DNA of 64,000 nt from Lithobates sylvaticus (GCA_028564925.1 CM053034.1:88765160-88829159); one strand, 5' to 3'; counted from the stretch's first letter, positions 33,020 through 45,383 are shown. Numbers and translations: made by a program. Notes: generated by a model not told the origin, from the sequence alone.

Positions 33020-33389
33020 CCCTAGTCCACTACTGTGCCACCTTCAATAGTTTATTAAATAGAAGTATCTACTGCATATAGAGAAGTGCTTAGGACATGT
33101 TTACCCAGCTATGCTTATGCCAGCCTTTTTACAATCAGGGTGCCTAAAAATTGCCCAAAAACTTTATACAAGCCATTGACTGGATGAAGCCTGCCTTTTA
33201 ACTGGTTCCCGACCACCACCTGTATACAGGGCAGGACTTATTGTGGTGGGGGCCCCTGGGCTTGAGTCACTTTCGGGTCCCTACCTTCTATACATTACCG
33301 TATTTATCGGCAAATAATGCACGCCGGCGTATAACACTCACCCCAAGTTTAGGAGGGAATTTTAAGGAAAAAAATTTTAGGAGGGAAGT

Positions 33390-34240
33390 TTAACCACTTG
33401 CTTACTGGGCACTTAAACACCCTTCCTGCCCAGACCAATTTTCAGCTTTCGGTGCTCTCACACTTTGAATGACAATTACTCAGTCATGCAACACTGTACC
33501 CAAATGAATTTTTTGTCCTTTTTTTTTTCCCCACAAATGGAGCTTTCTTTTGGTGGTATTTGATCACGTCCCTGGGTTTTTTATTTTTTGCGCTATAAGT
33601 GAAAAAAGACCGAAAATTTGAAAAAAAAAAAACGAATTTTTCTTTGTTTCTGTGATAAAATTTAGCAAATTATTAATTTTTGTTCATAAATTTTGGCCAC
33701 AATTTATACTGCTACATCTCTTTGGTAAAAATAACCCAAATTAGTGGATATTATTTGGTCTTTGTGAAAGTTACAGACTCTACAAACTGTGGTGCGAATC
33801 ATACAAAATTGATCACACCTGATGCACTGGTGACCTATCTCATTTCTTGTGACCCGAACAAGCCAGGAAAGTACAAATACCCCCCAAATGACCCACTTTT
33901 TTTGAAAGTAGACATTCCAAGGTATTTAGTAAGAGGCATGGTGAGCATTTTGATGTCATTTTTTTCCCACAATTCTTTGCAAAATGAATTTATTTTTTTA
34001 TTTTTTTTCCACAAAATTGTCATTGTAATAGGTTATTTCTCTCACATGGCATGTGTATACCACAAATGACACCCCAAAATAAATTCTGCTACTCCTCCTG
34101 AGTATTACGATACCACATGTGTGGGACTTTTACACAGCCTGGCCACTTAGAGAGGCCCAAAATGCAGGGAGCGCCATCACGTGTTCTAGGAGCATAAATT
34201 ACACATCTAACTTGTTGACTACCTAGTACACTTTTGAAGG
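33390..34240 (-). mobile_element. TTAA-type frog repeat, partial
   Basis: It starts TTAACCACTTGCTTACTGGG and shows the family text in reverse sense (ACAAATGGAGCTTTCTTTTG, GGTGGTATTTGATCAC). It carries the AGACATTCCAAGGTATTTAG and ACCACATGTGTGGGAC words typical of the foldback variant. No right TTAA end was found, so the boundary is approximate. Confidence 0.62.
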
Positions 34241-34249
34241 CCCTGGAGC

Positions 34250-34480
34250 ACCAGGACAATGACACGTGGCACTGATGACAGGTGGCACTAATACGGGGCA
34301 CTGATGACCCGTGACACTGACAGATGGCACTAATATGTGGCACTGGTGTGAGATGGCACTTATACGTGACACTGATATTATGTGGCACTAATACGTGGCA
34401 CTGATGAGAGATGGCACTAATACGTGACACTGATGACAGATGGCACTGATACGTGGCATTGATGACACGTGCCACTGATA
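34250..34480. repeat. GTGGCACTGATGACA minisatellite
   Basis: Repeats of GGCACTAATACGTGGCACTG-type text with unit lengths of about 17-18 or 34-36 bases. The open frame through it on the - strand (repeated SAxCHQCHV) is a by-product of the repeat. Confidence 0.85.
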
Positions 34481-34580
34481 TGTGAAAAATCAATATCCGC
34501 GCCCATAATCGCAGCCTCGCCGTGCCCATAATGTTGTCTCACTGTAGTCAGTGCCTGTGCCTGGATTACACAGTCTGCAG

Positions 34581-34676
34581 ACAAAAGTCCCGCCCTCCTC
34601 CTAGATCAGCTTGTGTGATAGACAGAACACTGCGTCTATCACACGAGCTGATCTAGGAGGAGGGCGGGACTTTTGT
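34581..34676. repeat. Near-perfect palindrome, 43-bp arms
   Basis: 34581-34623 and 34634-34676 are reverse complements with a single mismatch. The loop AGAACACTGC is 10 bases. Arm text includes ACAAAAGTCCCGCCCTCCTC. Confidence 0.95.
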
Positions 34677-36262
34677 CACAGCGCGGCCAAAGTTTTTTTT
34701 TTTTTACACTCAGCTCGGGGGCACACAGCTGGAGATGCCCGCAGACTGTGTATGATGTATAGTGGAGGAGGAGGAGGGAGCGGAGCGCTGCGCTGCAGCC
34801 ACAGCTTGGCCCAAAGCGGCCCCAGGGCAGGCGGCCTACCAGGAAATATCCCAGTAGGCCAGTCCAGCCCTGTTGGCTATGTATCTTGGCGGGGACCCCT
34901 ATTGGGTGGGGCCCATGGGCTTGAGCCCAGTCAAGCCCAATGGTAAGTCCAGCCCTGCCTGTATATGTACGTTGACAGAATGGCACGGCTGCGCAAATTG
35001 GAGTACCTGTATGTCCCTATGAATTTGCCGCTGTGCCATCGCGTGAGTAGGATTGTGGGTCCTGCGGACTCTGTCCGTGGGGATACCTGCGATCGTCTCA
35101 CGGAGAGGAAGAACAGGGATATGCTAATGTAAACAAGCATTTCCCTGTTCTGCCTAGTGACACTGTCGCTGATCACAGATCGCTGTAATCGGGAGCGGTG
35201 ATCAGTGATGTCATACGTAGCCCCCCCACAGTTAGAATCACTCCCTAGGACACACTTAACCCCTACAGCGCCACCTAGTGTTAACCCCTTCACTGCCAGT
35301 CACCTTTACACAGTAATCCATGCATATTTAATCGCACTGATCGCTGTATAAATGTGAATGGTCCCAAAAATGTGTCAAAATTGTCCGTCATAATGTTGCA
35401 GTAATGATAAAAATCGCTAATCGCTAGTAAAAAAAAAAATAATAATAAAAAATAATAAAAATGCCATAAAACTATCCCCCATGTTGTAGACCCTATAACT
35501 TTTGCGCAAACCAATCAAACGCCTATTGCAATATTTTTGTTAAAAAAAATGTAGAAGAATACGTATCGGCCTAAACTGAAGGAAAAAAAAATTATATTTT
35601 GTTGGGGATAATTATTATAGCAAAAAGTAAAAAAAATATTTTTTTTTTTTTTCAAAATTTACTATTTTTTTGTTTATAGCGCAAAAAATAAAAACTGCAG
35701 AGGTGATCAAATACCACCAAAAGAAAGCTCTATTTGTGGGGGAAAAAAAAGTACATCAGTTTTGTTTGGGAGCCGAGTCGCACGACCGCGCAATTGTCAG
35801 TTAAAGCGACGCCGTGCCGAATCGCAAAAAGTGCTCTGGTCTTTGGCCAGCCTAATGGTCCGGGGCTGAAGTTACACAGTCAAATGTTTTCATTGTTGTA
35901 TCATTACAACCTTCCAGCCACCAGCATCCTCACAACCAATGACATCATTGCTTGATAAGGGGGACGTTGGGAACCTACACAGCATCCTTGTTTGTCCCTT
36001 CTGTGCCCCTCTCAGTCAGCACTAGGGTCACATTAACTGAGTGAGGGAGGGAAACTAAACACTAGAATACTAAACAGAACCAGTTTGCCAAGGTGGAGGA
36101 ATAAATCGCCTCAAATGTTGTGTGTCTTACATGTGTGTGGATGTTGCACTATGTAAAACTATTTATTTTGTTTTTAACATTTTAGAACGGGGTGCCTCCA
36201 GGTTGTGTAGAATTTTAAAGGGTGCCTTGACTCAGAAAAAGTTGAAAAACACTGGCTTATGC

Positions 36263-37839
36263 TATCCTTCCTACTAGTAATATATAAACTTTTTACACTT
36301 GCCACACAAACACAGTAGCAGTGTCCCACGTTCAGTGATGGAAAAACAAAAAGCTGATGTGGGTGCACAAATAGAAAATTAAGTATAACCATATGTACCT
36401 ATCCGAGCAATGGTCTGTTTATGAATGTCTACACTCAGTTGTGTTCTATGTGCAGTAGATATAAATGCATGAAAGGATATAGGAAGAAGTGAGTAATTCA
36501 GGGAATCATTTCTCGAGTCCACTATGGAAACATTAGTGTTCCTAAACCCAGTGATATGAAAAGTGTTCATCTGCCATACCCCCCCAACAGTGCACACAGC
36601 TTATAAATCTTCTTTTTACATTAAAATATGGCCACTATATACCTTTTTGGCTGATCTGTATACCTCGAATACATGATAAACTGCAGAGTTTCTCCAGCGC
36701 TGAGCGTTCAGGTGGGTGGAAATTTTCCCTGCAGCCTGTATACACGCCCACATGTGTGATACCAATATCATGTGACCTGGCTATCTCTGAGAACAAGTAA
36801 CTGTTCTCTCCAGCATAAAAGACACAACTGAGCATGTGCAGGTTGGCTATTGCCTGTGTGTTAGCTGGTCTTTCCAAGCTAGACATTGCAGGAGGGGGAG
36901 GATCTGTACATACAGGATAAAACAGCCTTTTTACACCATGCAGAGGCTTTACCCCTCAAGTTCCACAGTGAGTATAACAAGCATGCTATGCTGCATATAC
37001 AGACTGATTTTACTGTTCTGGTTTTAGTAACACTTTAAGAATCTACACAAAAGACTGGGAAGAACATTGGATTGGCTATTCCACACGTTTTCCTGTCAGG
37101 AAATGATTTCCTTCCTTTTTTTTTCCTAACACAAATGCATTCTGAATTCAGCCAAAACATTTATACAGCTAAGACGAGACGTTTTGGGGAGTTGTGGCAC
37201 TTCTTCAGTGAATAGGTACAGTTTGTCTATAAATACATTTATATAGTAAAGATTTATTGCTAGGAAACCTTTAGGGTGGTGTAAACGATAGTCTGCAGTG
37301 TGTAGGCAGATCTAATAAAGCAGAGGTTAAAAGCATTGTCAGAATTTTATGTAATGTTGTACCTTGTTGTACCTTGTTGCCTGGGGAATACCTGTGATGT
37401 AGCCGAGGGAGCAGCCATGAAAGGGCCAGTGACGTCAAGGCCTATGTTCCCTTTCTAACTACCAATTCTGTTTGAACTTAACATTTTATATATTTATACA
37501 GAAGAAGCAGCATTTCTCATGTTATGTCCCATCTGTTTTCTTTCTGCCGTTTAGAGGCTCAAGAAGTAAACTAAACGCAGGCAGTGGGGCTGATTTACTA
37601 AAACTGGAGAGTGCAAAAGCTGATGCAATGTTTTTAGTAAATCAACTCCATTGCATCTATGATAATTATATTCTGGATCTTTTTTTATTTAATTGTATTT
37701 GAGGTTTTGTTATGTTACTGTAATAAATTAGGTGCATTTTGCCCCACTGTATGGGTGAAAATGGAGTTATTATTTATTATGATTATTTATTATTATTATA
37801 ATAAATATATGTGTGTATATGTATGTATGTATGTATGTA
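36263..37839. other. Unassigned interval upstream of syt8
   Basis: No recognised gene or complete element. It may hold syt8 upstream sequence or a non-coding first exon, but no promoter can be pointed to. GACGAGACGTTTTGGGG at about 37173 is a repeat-like word. The end (about 37780-37839) is an AT-rich tract with a GTAT tetranucleotide run. Confidence 0.4.
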
Positions 37840-38728
37840 TGTAGCGGCCATAACCCTCGATTTGGGGCGGCCTTGACTTTTTTGGGCTTACCGGTTACCT
37901 CCGCTTGGCTTGTTCTTCCATGTCTAGGGGTTCCCAGGGTTAGTACCCAACAACTTCGGACGCTGACACCATAAAAGTCCTTTTAGAAAGGTTTTTATTT
38001 GCAGGGGTAACATCCAACAAACACAGTCTCATATGGAAACAGAGGGCAAGGGTGAAGAAACTCAGGCACGCTGAACTGCTGACAATCAAAGTCTCGAACA
38101 CAAACCCAGAGAGTAGCCACTCGCAGCTGGGTGCTTCAAAGCTGAACAAATCGCTAGCCAGAGATTATGGCAGTCAGCACTTTGATCCAGAAACTTGCAA
38201 AGTCTCTGACATTGAATAAAGTCTCAACCGAGAATGAAATGGGAACCTTTTCTCAGTACTTGAAATGGTTTCTGTCTCCTTGGCAGTACTGTGAAACTGT
38301 GGATTCTTTACTGTCCTTGACAACTCGGCAACCAGGCACTTCTGAGATGCCAGCTTGTTGACCCTCCTCCGAAGGGTCCTCCCCCGGCCGCTTACACAAG
38401 CTGCAATGCCCCTCCAAGTTGAGAGCGCACCTGGACGCCTTGAATCCTCCCTCAGTTACTGCGCCTTGGACCAGCCGGTTCCGAGACTCGGGAACAGATG
38501 GATCCTTTGCCCCAGACCAAGTGGGTCTATGGGGCTAGTCAGAAGAACCACGTTGCAGGACGGCAAACGCTCCCAAGCCCGGGAACCCCTCGCGGGGCTA
38601 CCCCGGTCCTGATTCAGGAACAGGCAGCTCCGGCCGAAAACCCTGTACAGCCCAGCCAAACTGATGCCAAAGTTAAACCTGCACAATTAACCCTCAGAAC
38701 CACATTACTATTCTGAGGAGAAAAACTA
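37840..38728 (-). mobile_element. Solo LTR fossil, partial (copy 1)
   Basis: It starts TGTAGCGGCCATAACC and is about 85-90 percent alike to the fossil at 62171-63268. In reverse sense it has an AATAAA signal (from TTTTTATTTGCAGG). It lacks the outer end present in copy 2 and an internal block. No internal retroviral genes are attached. It appears to be an old, incomplete copy. Confidence 0.75.
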
Positions 38729-39052
38729 AGGGGGAGGGGGAGGTGGTACAAAAGGTAATAGCTGCGGGGAATGATCTGATGGAGGTGACTCGGGTACAGT
38801 TTTTTTAAGTGGAAGTGGGGTAGGCTTCCCTGAATAAGTGAGTTTTCAGGGATCGCCATTGGAGGTATCAGGAAGCCGTGCTGACATCTTAAGTTTTAAT
38901 CCAGGGCCTTGTGCATGTAACTACACCTCCTGCCTCTTACCATTTCTGAAATAGGATGCTGGAAGAGCTAACGGCTATAAATAGTCACATAATGCGTAAT
39001 GTTTCATATTTGCCAAAGTATATTTTAATGCTTTTCTTTTTTTTTCTACTAG
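38729..39052. other. Sequence upstream of the first syt8 coding exon
   Basis: It ends with the tract CTTTTCTTTTTTTTTCTACT and AG at 39051-39052, a strong acceptor. The exon that holds the start codon is therefore probably not the first exon, and a non-coding exon should lie further upstream. Confidence 0.6.
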
Positions 39053-39204
39053 GTACGGTGTGCTGGAAGAGGAACTCTTCCTCTCTCCAACAATAATCAT
39101 GGCTAAAAGTGCAAATACAACTAGCCCCACTGTAACCAGCACCACCCTTGCTCCAGCTTCGGGGATCTTGGGATGGATAGAGAGCATTTTAAATAAAATT
39201 CCTT
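39053..39204 (+). CDS. syt8: Synaptotagmin-8, first coding exon (ATG at 39099)
   Basis: Coding 39099-39204 with 46 bases of 5' UTR before the ATG. It encodes residues 1-35 (starts MAKSANTTSPTVTSTTLAP, ends IESILNKIP) plus one base of codon 36. This is the short lumenal or extracellular N-terminus, with one NxT site (Asn6). The donor is CTT/GTAAGT. Identity comes from the whole predicted protein. It matches SYT8 as I recall it at the PWPRWAL-like start of the membrane segment, at the LVQPDVxGL linker and in the C2 domains. Synaptotagmins are membrane-anchored C2 proteins that link vesicles to SNAREs and phospholipid; SYT8 is linked mainly to non-neuronal secretion. No Kozak purine is obvious, but no other in-frame ATG fits. 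Confidence 0.9.
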
Positions 39205-41252
39205 GTAAGTACTGCAACTGTACTTTGTAAATCCCTTCACATGTAAGGTAGAGCAGTCACATTTCTGGAAAAGAGTAGTTCAGTTGTTATGGTTTTCACA
39301 GTCCATTCCCAAGATCTATCAGACAAAAAGGTTTCTGACAACTTGTAACAATGCAGTGAAGTGAGGCTTGATGAACTTGGGGAGTAAGGAAAGCTATGAG
39401 GGCCTTAGAACACTTGGACAGGCCACTCTAAGCTTCCAACAGTCCTGGTGTTTCTCATGATGCCACATACATGTGCCTTACTTCATTGCTCGAAACCCAG
39501 TAGTGTATTTAGGTTTTGTGCTGCCCTAGGCCTGACTAAACTCGTGTACCCCTAATTTAAATATGACCCACCCCTTCCTGTCAAGGCCACACCCCTTGCT
39601 GTTTCCTGCCCTGAAATTTTCAAGTAGGGACACTAGTTCTGAGGGCTGGGGGGGGGGGGGGGGGGGGGGGGCAATGAATTTCTTTAATTTGTTAATTTGC
39701 ATAGATTTCCTCTCACTTCCTGTTTGGCTATGGGGCAGGACGTGAAGGGGAAAATCTGCAATGTGACAGGGATGGTAAAAAAATTAACGTTCAGGGGCTA
39801 TAACCCTCCCTTACTCTATCCAAAAAAAAAAAGTGTTGCCTATAGTTCTCCTTTAAGCACGAATTTCTGATAATTTTATGGAGACGACTAAGAAGATACA
39901 GGACAGGATGATAGGACAGTCAAAATTAGAAACGGCACCCCCTCCACAGTTGCTGAATGCCAGCTGCCCGCATACCGGAAGCAGTGCGGCCTCTTTATGG
40001 GGGCGCTAGACTAATTCTCAGCCCAGTCCAACCCATAAGACAACATAGACAACATAGCACAAGCTGCCGGGCACTCTTTTCGTGCTGCCCTAGGCCTGGG
40101 CCTTGTCGGCCTAGGCCAGGATACAGCGTTGTCAAAACTACATACCCCCCCCCCCCCTATTCTAACAGCATCTGTATAATGTTGTTATGTTGTAAGCATA
40201 CTGGATGGCATGCTTTTGTCACTATGAATCGCATACAAGCAACACTATTAACAGACATGCTGTATAGATTTCCTGCCACCCCCAACATGTGCATACAAGA
40301 ACTGGAAGACTCCAGCCTCCAGTACTGTAAATCAAACAGCTCAATGCACAAGCTGATAACAGTGGTGGAGGCCTTGCACTGTTGAGCCAAAGATATTGGG
40401 ATTTTAGGCTAATACCGCAGTGGTTGATTTTGGTGAGGAAGTATTAGTGAAGTATTGGCTTAATGTTCAGCACCAATAAACTATTCATAAGTACATTTTA
40501 TTGCTAATGTGCACTTAAAGCCAACACCTACAGAGTATATGATGTATGGCTTTGCTGTGAAAATTATTATACCTGAAAAACGATTCACTCTAAACTAATC
40601 CTCCACCCCCCTAACACTAACTTTATCCTAACCTCTGACCCTAAAGTTGGCAATTTTTCATTGATTTTAATGACTTTTCATCAACCAGGAACTGCAAACC
40701 CGATCGGGAGTAATCACATGAAACCATGCAATGTACCAACCACGAGTTCCAAACTGGTTGATTTTGAAGTCAAAACTGAGCAATAAATTGACACCTTTTT
40801 ATTAAAGATGGGCAACTGCAATCAAACTGGAATGGAATTAAACAGAACAAAATATGGCAATCGTATAGAAAGTCATCAGATTGTTTGATCAAGGCCACTT
40901 TATTTCATCTTTCGTGGTCAGTCAAAAATCACTGTTTTATGTCTTCGATTGCCTTGAAATTTTGACAAAATGGAAACAAAATTTGATTGCTCAATTAGAT
41001 TGCCAACTGGTAATTCTAAACCAATTCCCAAAACCTTTAACTTCTCCTGAAATGAAGTAACATTTTTGACCTCGAATTACCTAATTTTTAATACAATTTT
41101 AAACCATATATACCATTACTGTACTTATAACAGCATTAGTTAAGTAAAAACAACTATGTAAATACTTGCCCCAACACATTTGTTATTGTTCTTTTATCCC
41201 CTTTGCTTGTGTATTTGTCCTAATTTGTCCTTTTTCTTCTCTGTATAATTAG
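39205..41252 (+). other. syt8 intron (2.05 kb)
   Basis: GT-AG intron, phase 1. It holds a probable diverged hAT element (39498-40131), a G-run (39649-39671) and otherwise unassigned sequence. The acceptor is CTGTATAATTAG. Confidence 0.85.
39498..40131. mobile_element. Probable diverged hAT element in syt8 intron
   Basis: The left end CAGTAGTGTATTTAGG and the right end inward CAACGCTGTATCCTGG are alike. TCGAAACC (39490-39497) and TCAAAACT (40132-40139) agree at 6 of 8 positions. GCTGCCCTAGGCCTG recurs near both ends. Old copy without transposase. Confidence 0.55.
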
Positions 41253-41416
41253 TGCCACGATGGGCCATCTACACTTTATTCGGTGTGGCAGGTTTCCTAA
41301 TCCTGCTGCTCATCATCTGTATTTGTTGCTGTTGTTGTAAGCGTAAAAAGAACAAAGCCAAAGAAAAGGAAAAGATCAAACTTGCATCAGTAAAGAATAG
41401 TGTCACCACAAGCTTG
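41253..41416 (+). CDS. syt8: Synaptotagmin-8, membrane-segment exon
   Basis: It completes codon 36 and encodes residues 37-90. PRWAIYTLFGVAGFLILL starts a single transmembrane helix (about 40-63), ending in a Cys cluster (CICCCCC, 58-64) that is a likely palmitoylation site. A polybasic stretch follows (KRKKNKAKEKEK), then the linker ending SVTTSL. The exon ends in phase 0 with donor TTG/GTAAGT. The helix-Cys-basic layout is standard for vesicle synaptotagmins. The TTTSL-like ending matches the mammalian SYT8 linker as I recall it. Confidence 0.92.
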
Positions 41417-42550
41417 GTAAGTGATGTAAAGTTAAATTAAAAACATAATGGCATTTCTAGTCATCCAGGCTAGCTGAAACAGATCAGAAGACAGAAGGTG
41501 GAAATGCCGCACACTGGAACCCAGACACTGAATAGAGCGGTAAAGGTACAGCCTGAACTCCTCATGGCTATGCTCCTCTGTTTGAATGTCGGCACCTGAC
41601 CCTTGTTTGGACTGCAGGGGGAAGCTTTGCAGTGCTTTGATCAGCACTCAAGGTATTTATCAATGGGGCATTTCAAGTCAGTAGTACACTATATTACTAA
41701 AAGTATTGGGACGCCTGCCTGCCTGACAGGCATGTGAACTTTAATGACATCCCAGTCTTGGTCTGTAGGGTTCAATATTGAGGTGCCCCCACCCCCTTTG
41801 CACCTATAACAGCTTTAACTCTTCTGGGAAGACTGGTCACAAGGTTTAGGAGTGTGTCTATGGGAATGTTTGACCATTCTTCCAGAAGCGCATTTGTGGG
41901 GTCAGGCACTGATGGGGATGGGAAGGCCTGGCTCACAGTCTCTGCTCTAATTCATCCCCAAGGTGTTCTATCGGGTGCACCAGTGCAGGCCAGTCAAGTT
42001 CCTCCACCCCAGACTTGCTTATCCATGTCTTTATGGACCTTGTTTGTGCACTGGTCCAAATCATATGGTAGAGGCGGGGATTATGGTGTGGGGTTGTTTT
42101 TCAGAGGTTGGGCTTGGCCCCTTAGTTACAGTGAAGGGAACTCTTAAGGCATCGGCATACCAAGACATTTTGGACAATTTCATGCTCCCAAAATTTTGGG
42201 AACAGTTTGGGGATGGCACCTTCCTGTTCCAACATGACTGTGCACAAAGCAAGATCCATAAAGACACGGATGAGCGAGTTTGGAGTGGAGGAACTTGACT
42301 GGCCTGCACAAAGACCTGACCTCAACCCGACAGAACACCTGAATTAGAGTGGAGCCTTCGAGCCAGGCCTTCTTGTCCACATCAGTGCCTAACCTTACAA
42401 ATGCGCTTCTGAAAGAATGGTAAAACATTGTCATTGACATAATCCTAAACTTTGTGGACAGCCTTCCCAGAAGAGTTGAAGCTGTTATAGCTGCAAAGGG
42501 TGAGTCAACTCAGTATTGAACCCTACGGACTAAGACTGGGATGTCATTAA

Positions 42551-45383
42551 CCACTTCAGCCCCAGAAGATTTGGCTGTTCAATGACCAGAGCACTTTTAC
42601 AATTTGGCACTGCGCTGCTTTAACTGGTAATTGCTCAGTCATACAATGCTGTACCAAAACTAAATTTGCGTCCTTTTTTTTCACACAAATAGAGCTTTCA
42701 TTTGATGGTATCTGATTGCCTGTGCAATTTTTATTTTTTGTGATATAAATGGAAAGACTGAAAATTAAAAAAAAAAAAAATATTTTCTAAGTTTTGTTAT
42801 TAAAAAAAATCCAATAAACTCAATTTTAGTCATACATTTAGGCCAAAATGTATTCAGCCACATGTCTTTGGTAAAAAAAAAATTTCAATAAGCGTATTTT
42901 TATTGGTTTGCACAAAAGTTATAGCGTCTACAAATTAGGGTACATTTTCTGGAATTTACGCAGCTTTTAGTTTGACCTCATTTCTTGAGGTGCTAAAATG
43001 GCAGGGCAGTACAGACCCCCCAAAATTACCCTACCCCCAAGGAAATTCCTGAGAGGCATGTTGAGCCCATTGAATATTTTATTTTATGTGATTGTGTAAT
43101 TTTTTATTTATTGAAAAATGACAAAGTTGTCACTAAATAATATATTGCTCACACATGCCATGACTATATGTGGAATTACACCCAAAAATACATTCTGCCG
43201 CTTCTCCTGAGTACGGGATACCACATGTGTGAGACTTTTTGGGAGCCTAGCCGCGTATGGAACCCCAAAAACCAATCACTGCCTTCAGGATTTCTAAGGG
43301 CGTAAATTTTTGATTTCACTCCTCACTACCTATCACAGTTTCGAAGGCCATAAAATGCCAAGATAGCACAACCCCCACCCCCCCCCAAATTACCCCATTT
43401 TGGAAAGTCGACACCCCAAGATATTTGCTGAGAGGCATGTTGAGTAATTTGCAGATCTCGCTTTTTGTCACCAAAGTTTTGAAAATTGAAAAAAGAAAAA
43501 AATATTTTTTTTTTCTTAATTTTCAAAAACAAATGAGAGCTGCAAAATAATCACCATGCCTCTTGCCAAATACCTTGGGATGTCTACTTTCCAAAATGGG
43601 GTCGTTTGTGCTATCTGGACATTTCAGGGCCTCCGTAACTGTGATAGGTAGTGAGGAGTAATATCACAATTTTACGCCTTTTAGAAAGCCTGAAGGTCGG
43701 TGATTGGTTTTTGGGGGTCCTGTACGTGGCTAGGCTCCCGAAAAATTCTCACACATGTGGTATCCCCATACTTGGGAGTAGCAGAAGAATATATTTTGTA
43801 ACCATGCCATGTTTGAACAATATATAATTTAGTGACAACCTTGTGAAAAAATAAAAGTGTAAAAAATAAAATTAAAAAAATAAACATTTCCCGAAACTTG
43901 TCAACATGCCTTTCAGCAAATAGCTTGACGTGTCTACTTTCCAAAATGGGGTCATGGGGGGGGGGGGGGGGGTTGAACTGTCCTGGCATTTTATGCACAA
44001 CATTAGAAGCTTATGTCACACATCACCTACTCTTCTAACCACTTGAAGACAAAGCCCTTTCTGACACCCGTGACACTAATACAGTGATCACTGGTGACAG
44101 GGGGTGATCAAGGAGTTAAACCTTTATTAGGGGGGTTTAGGGGGTCCCTGGATATATCTGGGCCTACTACTAGGTACCCCAACACTGATTATTATCACAA
44201 ATGACATCAGTACAGTGATCAAAGAAAAATATGAACACTGCACTTGGTGACACTGTGAGGGGTTAACTGGGGGGGGGGCTGCAATTGGGGGGTGACAAGT
44301 GTGCCTATGTGTACTGTAAAAAAGAAAACCGAGTGGTGCGCTTATTCAATATAATGTGAAAAATACAGCTAAAAAATGCAAACAAAAGTCCAAGTAAAGC
44401 CCAATGGTAAGAATCAGTTTTTATAGAGATGGATATCTCATAAAAGGTAGCTTGATAGGAGGAAAACAAAGCATCAATCCAACATCGATTGTAAAATTTA
44501 TAGATTGGCCGCTCACCTCCTCCAATGACCAAAAGGTCAAACAAGGGTCATCAGACAGCAAATGGGGAATCCTGCTGGTGGATCTATGAAGACCTTCAGG
44601 TCCCAAGCGAAGATGAAATGCTGCATGGAATCTTGGCATCAACACATCCTGCGCTCACCAAGGGGCATTTCCATATATCGAGAAAAAGGTCACTCCAGAG
44701 GATAAATACTACTTGTGTGAATTGCACAGTCCTTAGATGGATTGCTGCATTAGTTTTCTTTTTTCAGGCTTTCTTCCCTTTGTCACCTGGCGATTCTTCC
44801 AAAAAAAATAAAAATTTGGTCCCCCCCCCAAACTGACAATGATGCTGTCCAAATGTGCCCCTGTGCTCCTTCATCCAGAGTGGTGTTTGTGTTTAAATGC
44901 AGCTGGATTAAGCTCTACACCATCAAAGGTTTGTGTGGAGCCTGCAGAGAAAGGGAGCCAGGTGCAGGAGGGTGAGGGTGAGGGTGGCCGTGCCCGGGTC
45001 GGTGTGCGCAGAGGCTGGGGCTGTGTGGGAAAGCTGCTCCCCTGGAGTTCTGCTATCCTGAGGCCTACAACGATGTCACAGTAAGCTGAGTGATGGATGT
45101 AGTGTTGGTGCAACTTACTGTAAGATGTCTTCTCTCCACTCTCTGGAACGAAAAGAAGTACCACGAGGGGAGATGACATCACTTCCCCTGCCTGTGTTTA
45201 CACTTACACAGGGAGGAGAAGGATTTAATTTGCCAGAACCGATCACCAGGTCCAGGCCAGAAATCATTGGCCTGGGCCTGGAGACTGATCGGTTCTGAAG
45301 CGACGCCCGACGTAAGGTAACGTTGCTTCGCCCAGCCGAGCCAACCTGCCGCAATATAACTGCGCCGGCTGGTCCGGAACTGG
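42551..45383. mobile_element. TTAA-type frog repeat inside Tc1 (2.83 kb)
   Basis: TTAA lies at 42547-42550 and 45384-45387. The ends CCACTTCAGCCCCAGAAG and, from the right, CCAGTTCCGGACCAGC are short imperfect inverted repeats. The uninterrupted Tc1 relatives have CATTAAAGTTCA at the same point, so TTAA was duplicated on insertion. Inside are a large foldback (43000-43985), GTGACACT/GGGGTTAA text related to the tandem array at 58214, and an unassigned nested block (about 44300-44830). No transposase. Confidence 0.87.
43000..43985. repeat. Giant foldback, arms about 480 bp (copy A)
   Basis: Text from 43000 to about 43490 returns in inverted orientation at about 43505-43985. It includes GAGAGGCATGTTGAG, CACATGCCATG, ACCACATGTGTGAGA and CCCCATTTTGGAAAGT. 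The centre is an AT-rich TTGAAAATTGAAAAAAG / TTTCTTAATTTTCAAAA zone. The same structure occurs at 55390-56420. Confidence 0.85.

Larger units (their letters stand above)
33227..34957. mobile_element. hAT element inside the TTAA repeat
   Basis: The exact duplication CCTGTATA lies at 33219-33226 and 34958-34965. The ends are CAGGGCAGGACTTATTG and, from the right, CAGGGCTGGACTTACC. Rejoining the flanks at the duplication restores TTAA-family text (CCACCTGTATATGTACG). It contains further layers: an ACCGTATTTATCGGC-type fragment at about 33297, a second TTAA-type piece from 33390, a minisatellite and a palindrome. Confidence 0.9.
33198..35874 (+). mobile_element. TTAA-type frog repeat inside the hAT element
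   Basis: It begins at TTAA (33198) with CTGGTTCCCGACC and ends near CCGGGGCTGAAGTTAC. The core after 34966 has the family text (GTCCCAAAAATGTGTCAAAA, TAGAAGAATACGTATCGGCC, ATCAAATACCACCAAAAG). The hAT element 33227-34957 was inserted close to its left end. The right border word TTAC is a decayed TTAA. Confidence 0.78.
33121..36254. mobile_element. hAT-type element, family member 2, interrupted
   Basis: The exact duplication GCTTATGC lies at 33113-33120 and 36255-36262. The ends are CAGCCTTTTTACAATCAGGG and, from the right, CAGTGTTTTTCAACTTTTTC. Its own sequence occupies only about 33121-33197 and 35875-36254. Everything between is a later insertion. Comparison with the sister copy 85 bases upstream shows the continuous original. 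Confidence 0.9.

Noticed and set aside
33680-34069. 129-codon frame on the + strand
   Set aside because: It lies in AT-rich TTAA-family repeat sequence; poly-Phe stretches come from T-runs.
34089-34529. 146-codon frame on the - strand with repeated SAxCHQCHV
   Set aside because: It arises from the GTGGCACTGATGACA minisatellite; the Cys-His pattern is not a zinc-finger array.
36900-37040. Possible non-coding first exon of syt8 near a TTCCACAGTGAGT word
   Set aside because: The splice-like word alone is not enough, and no promoter or transcript evidence is visible. The first exon remains unlocated.
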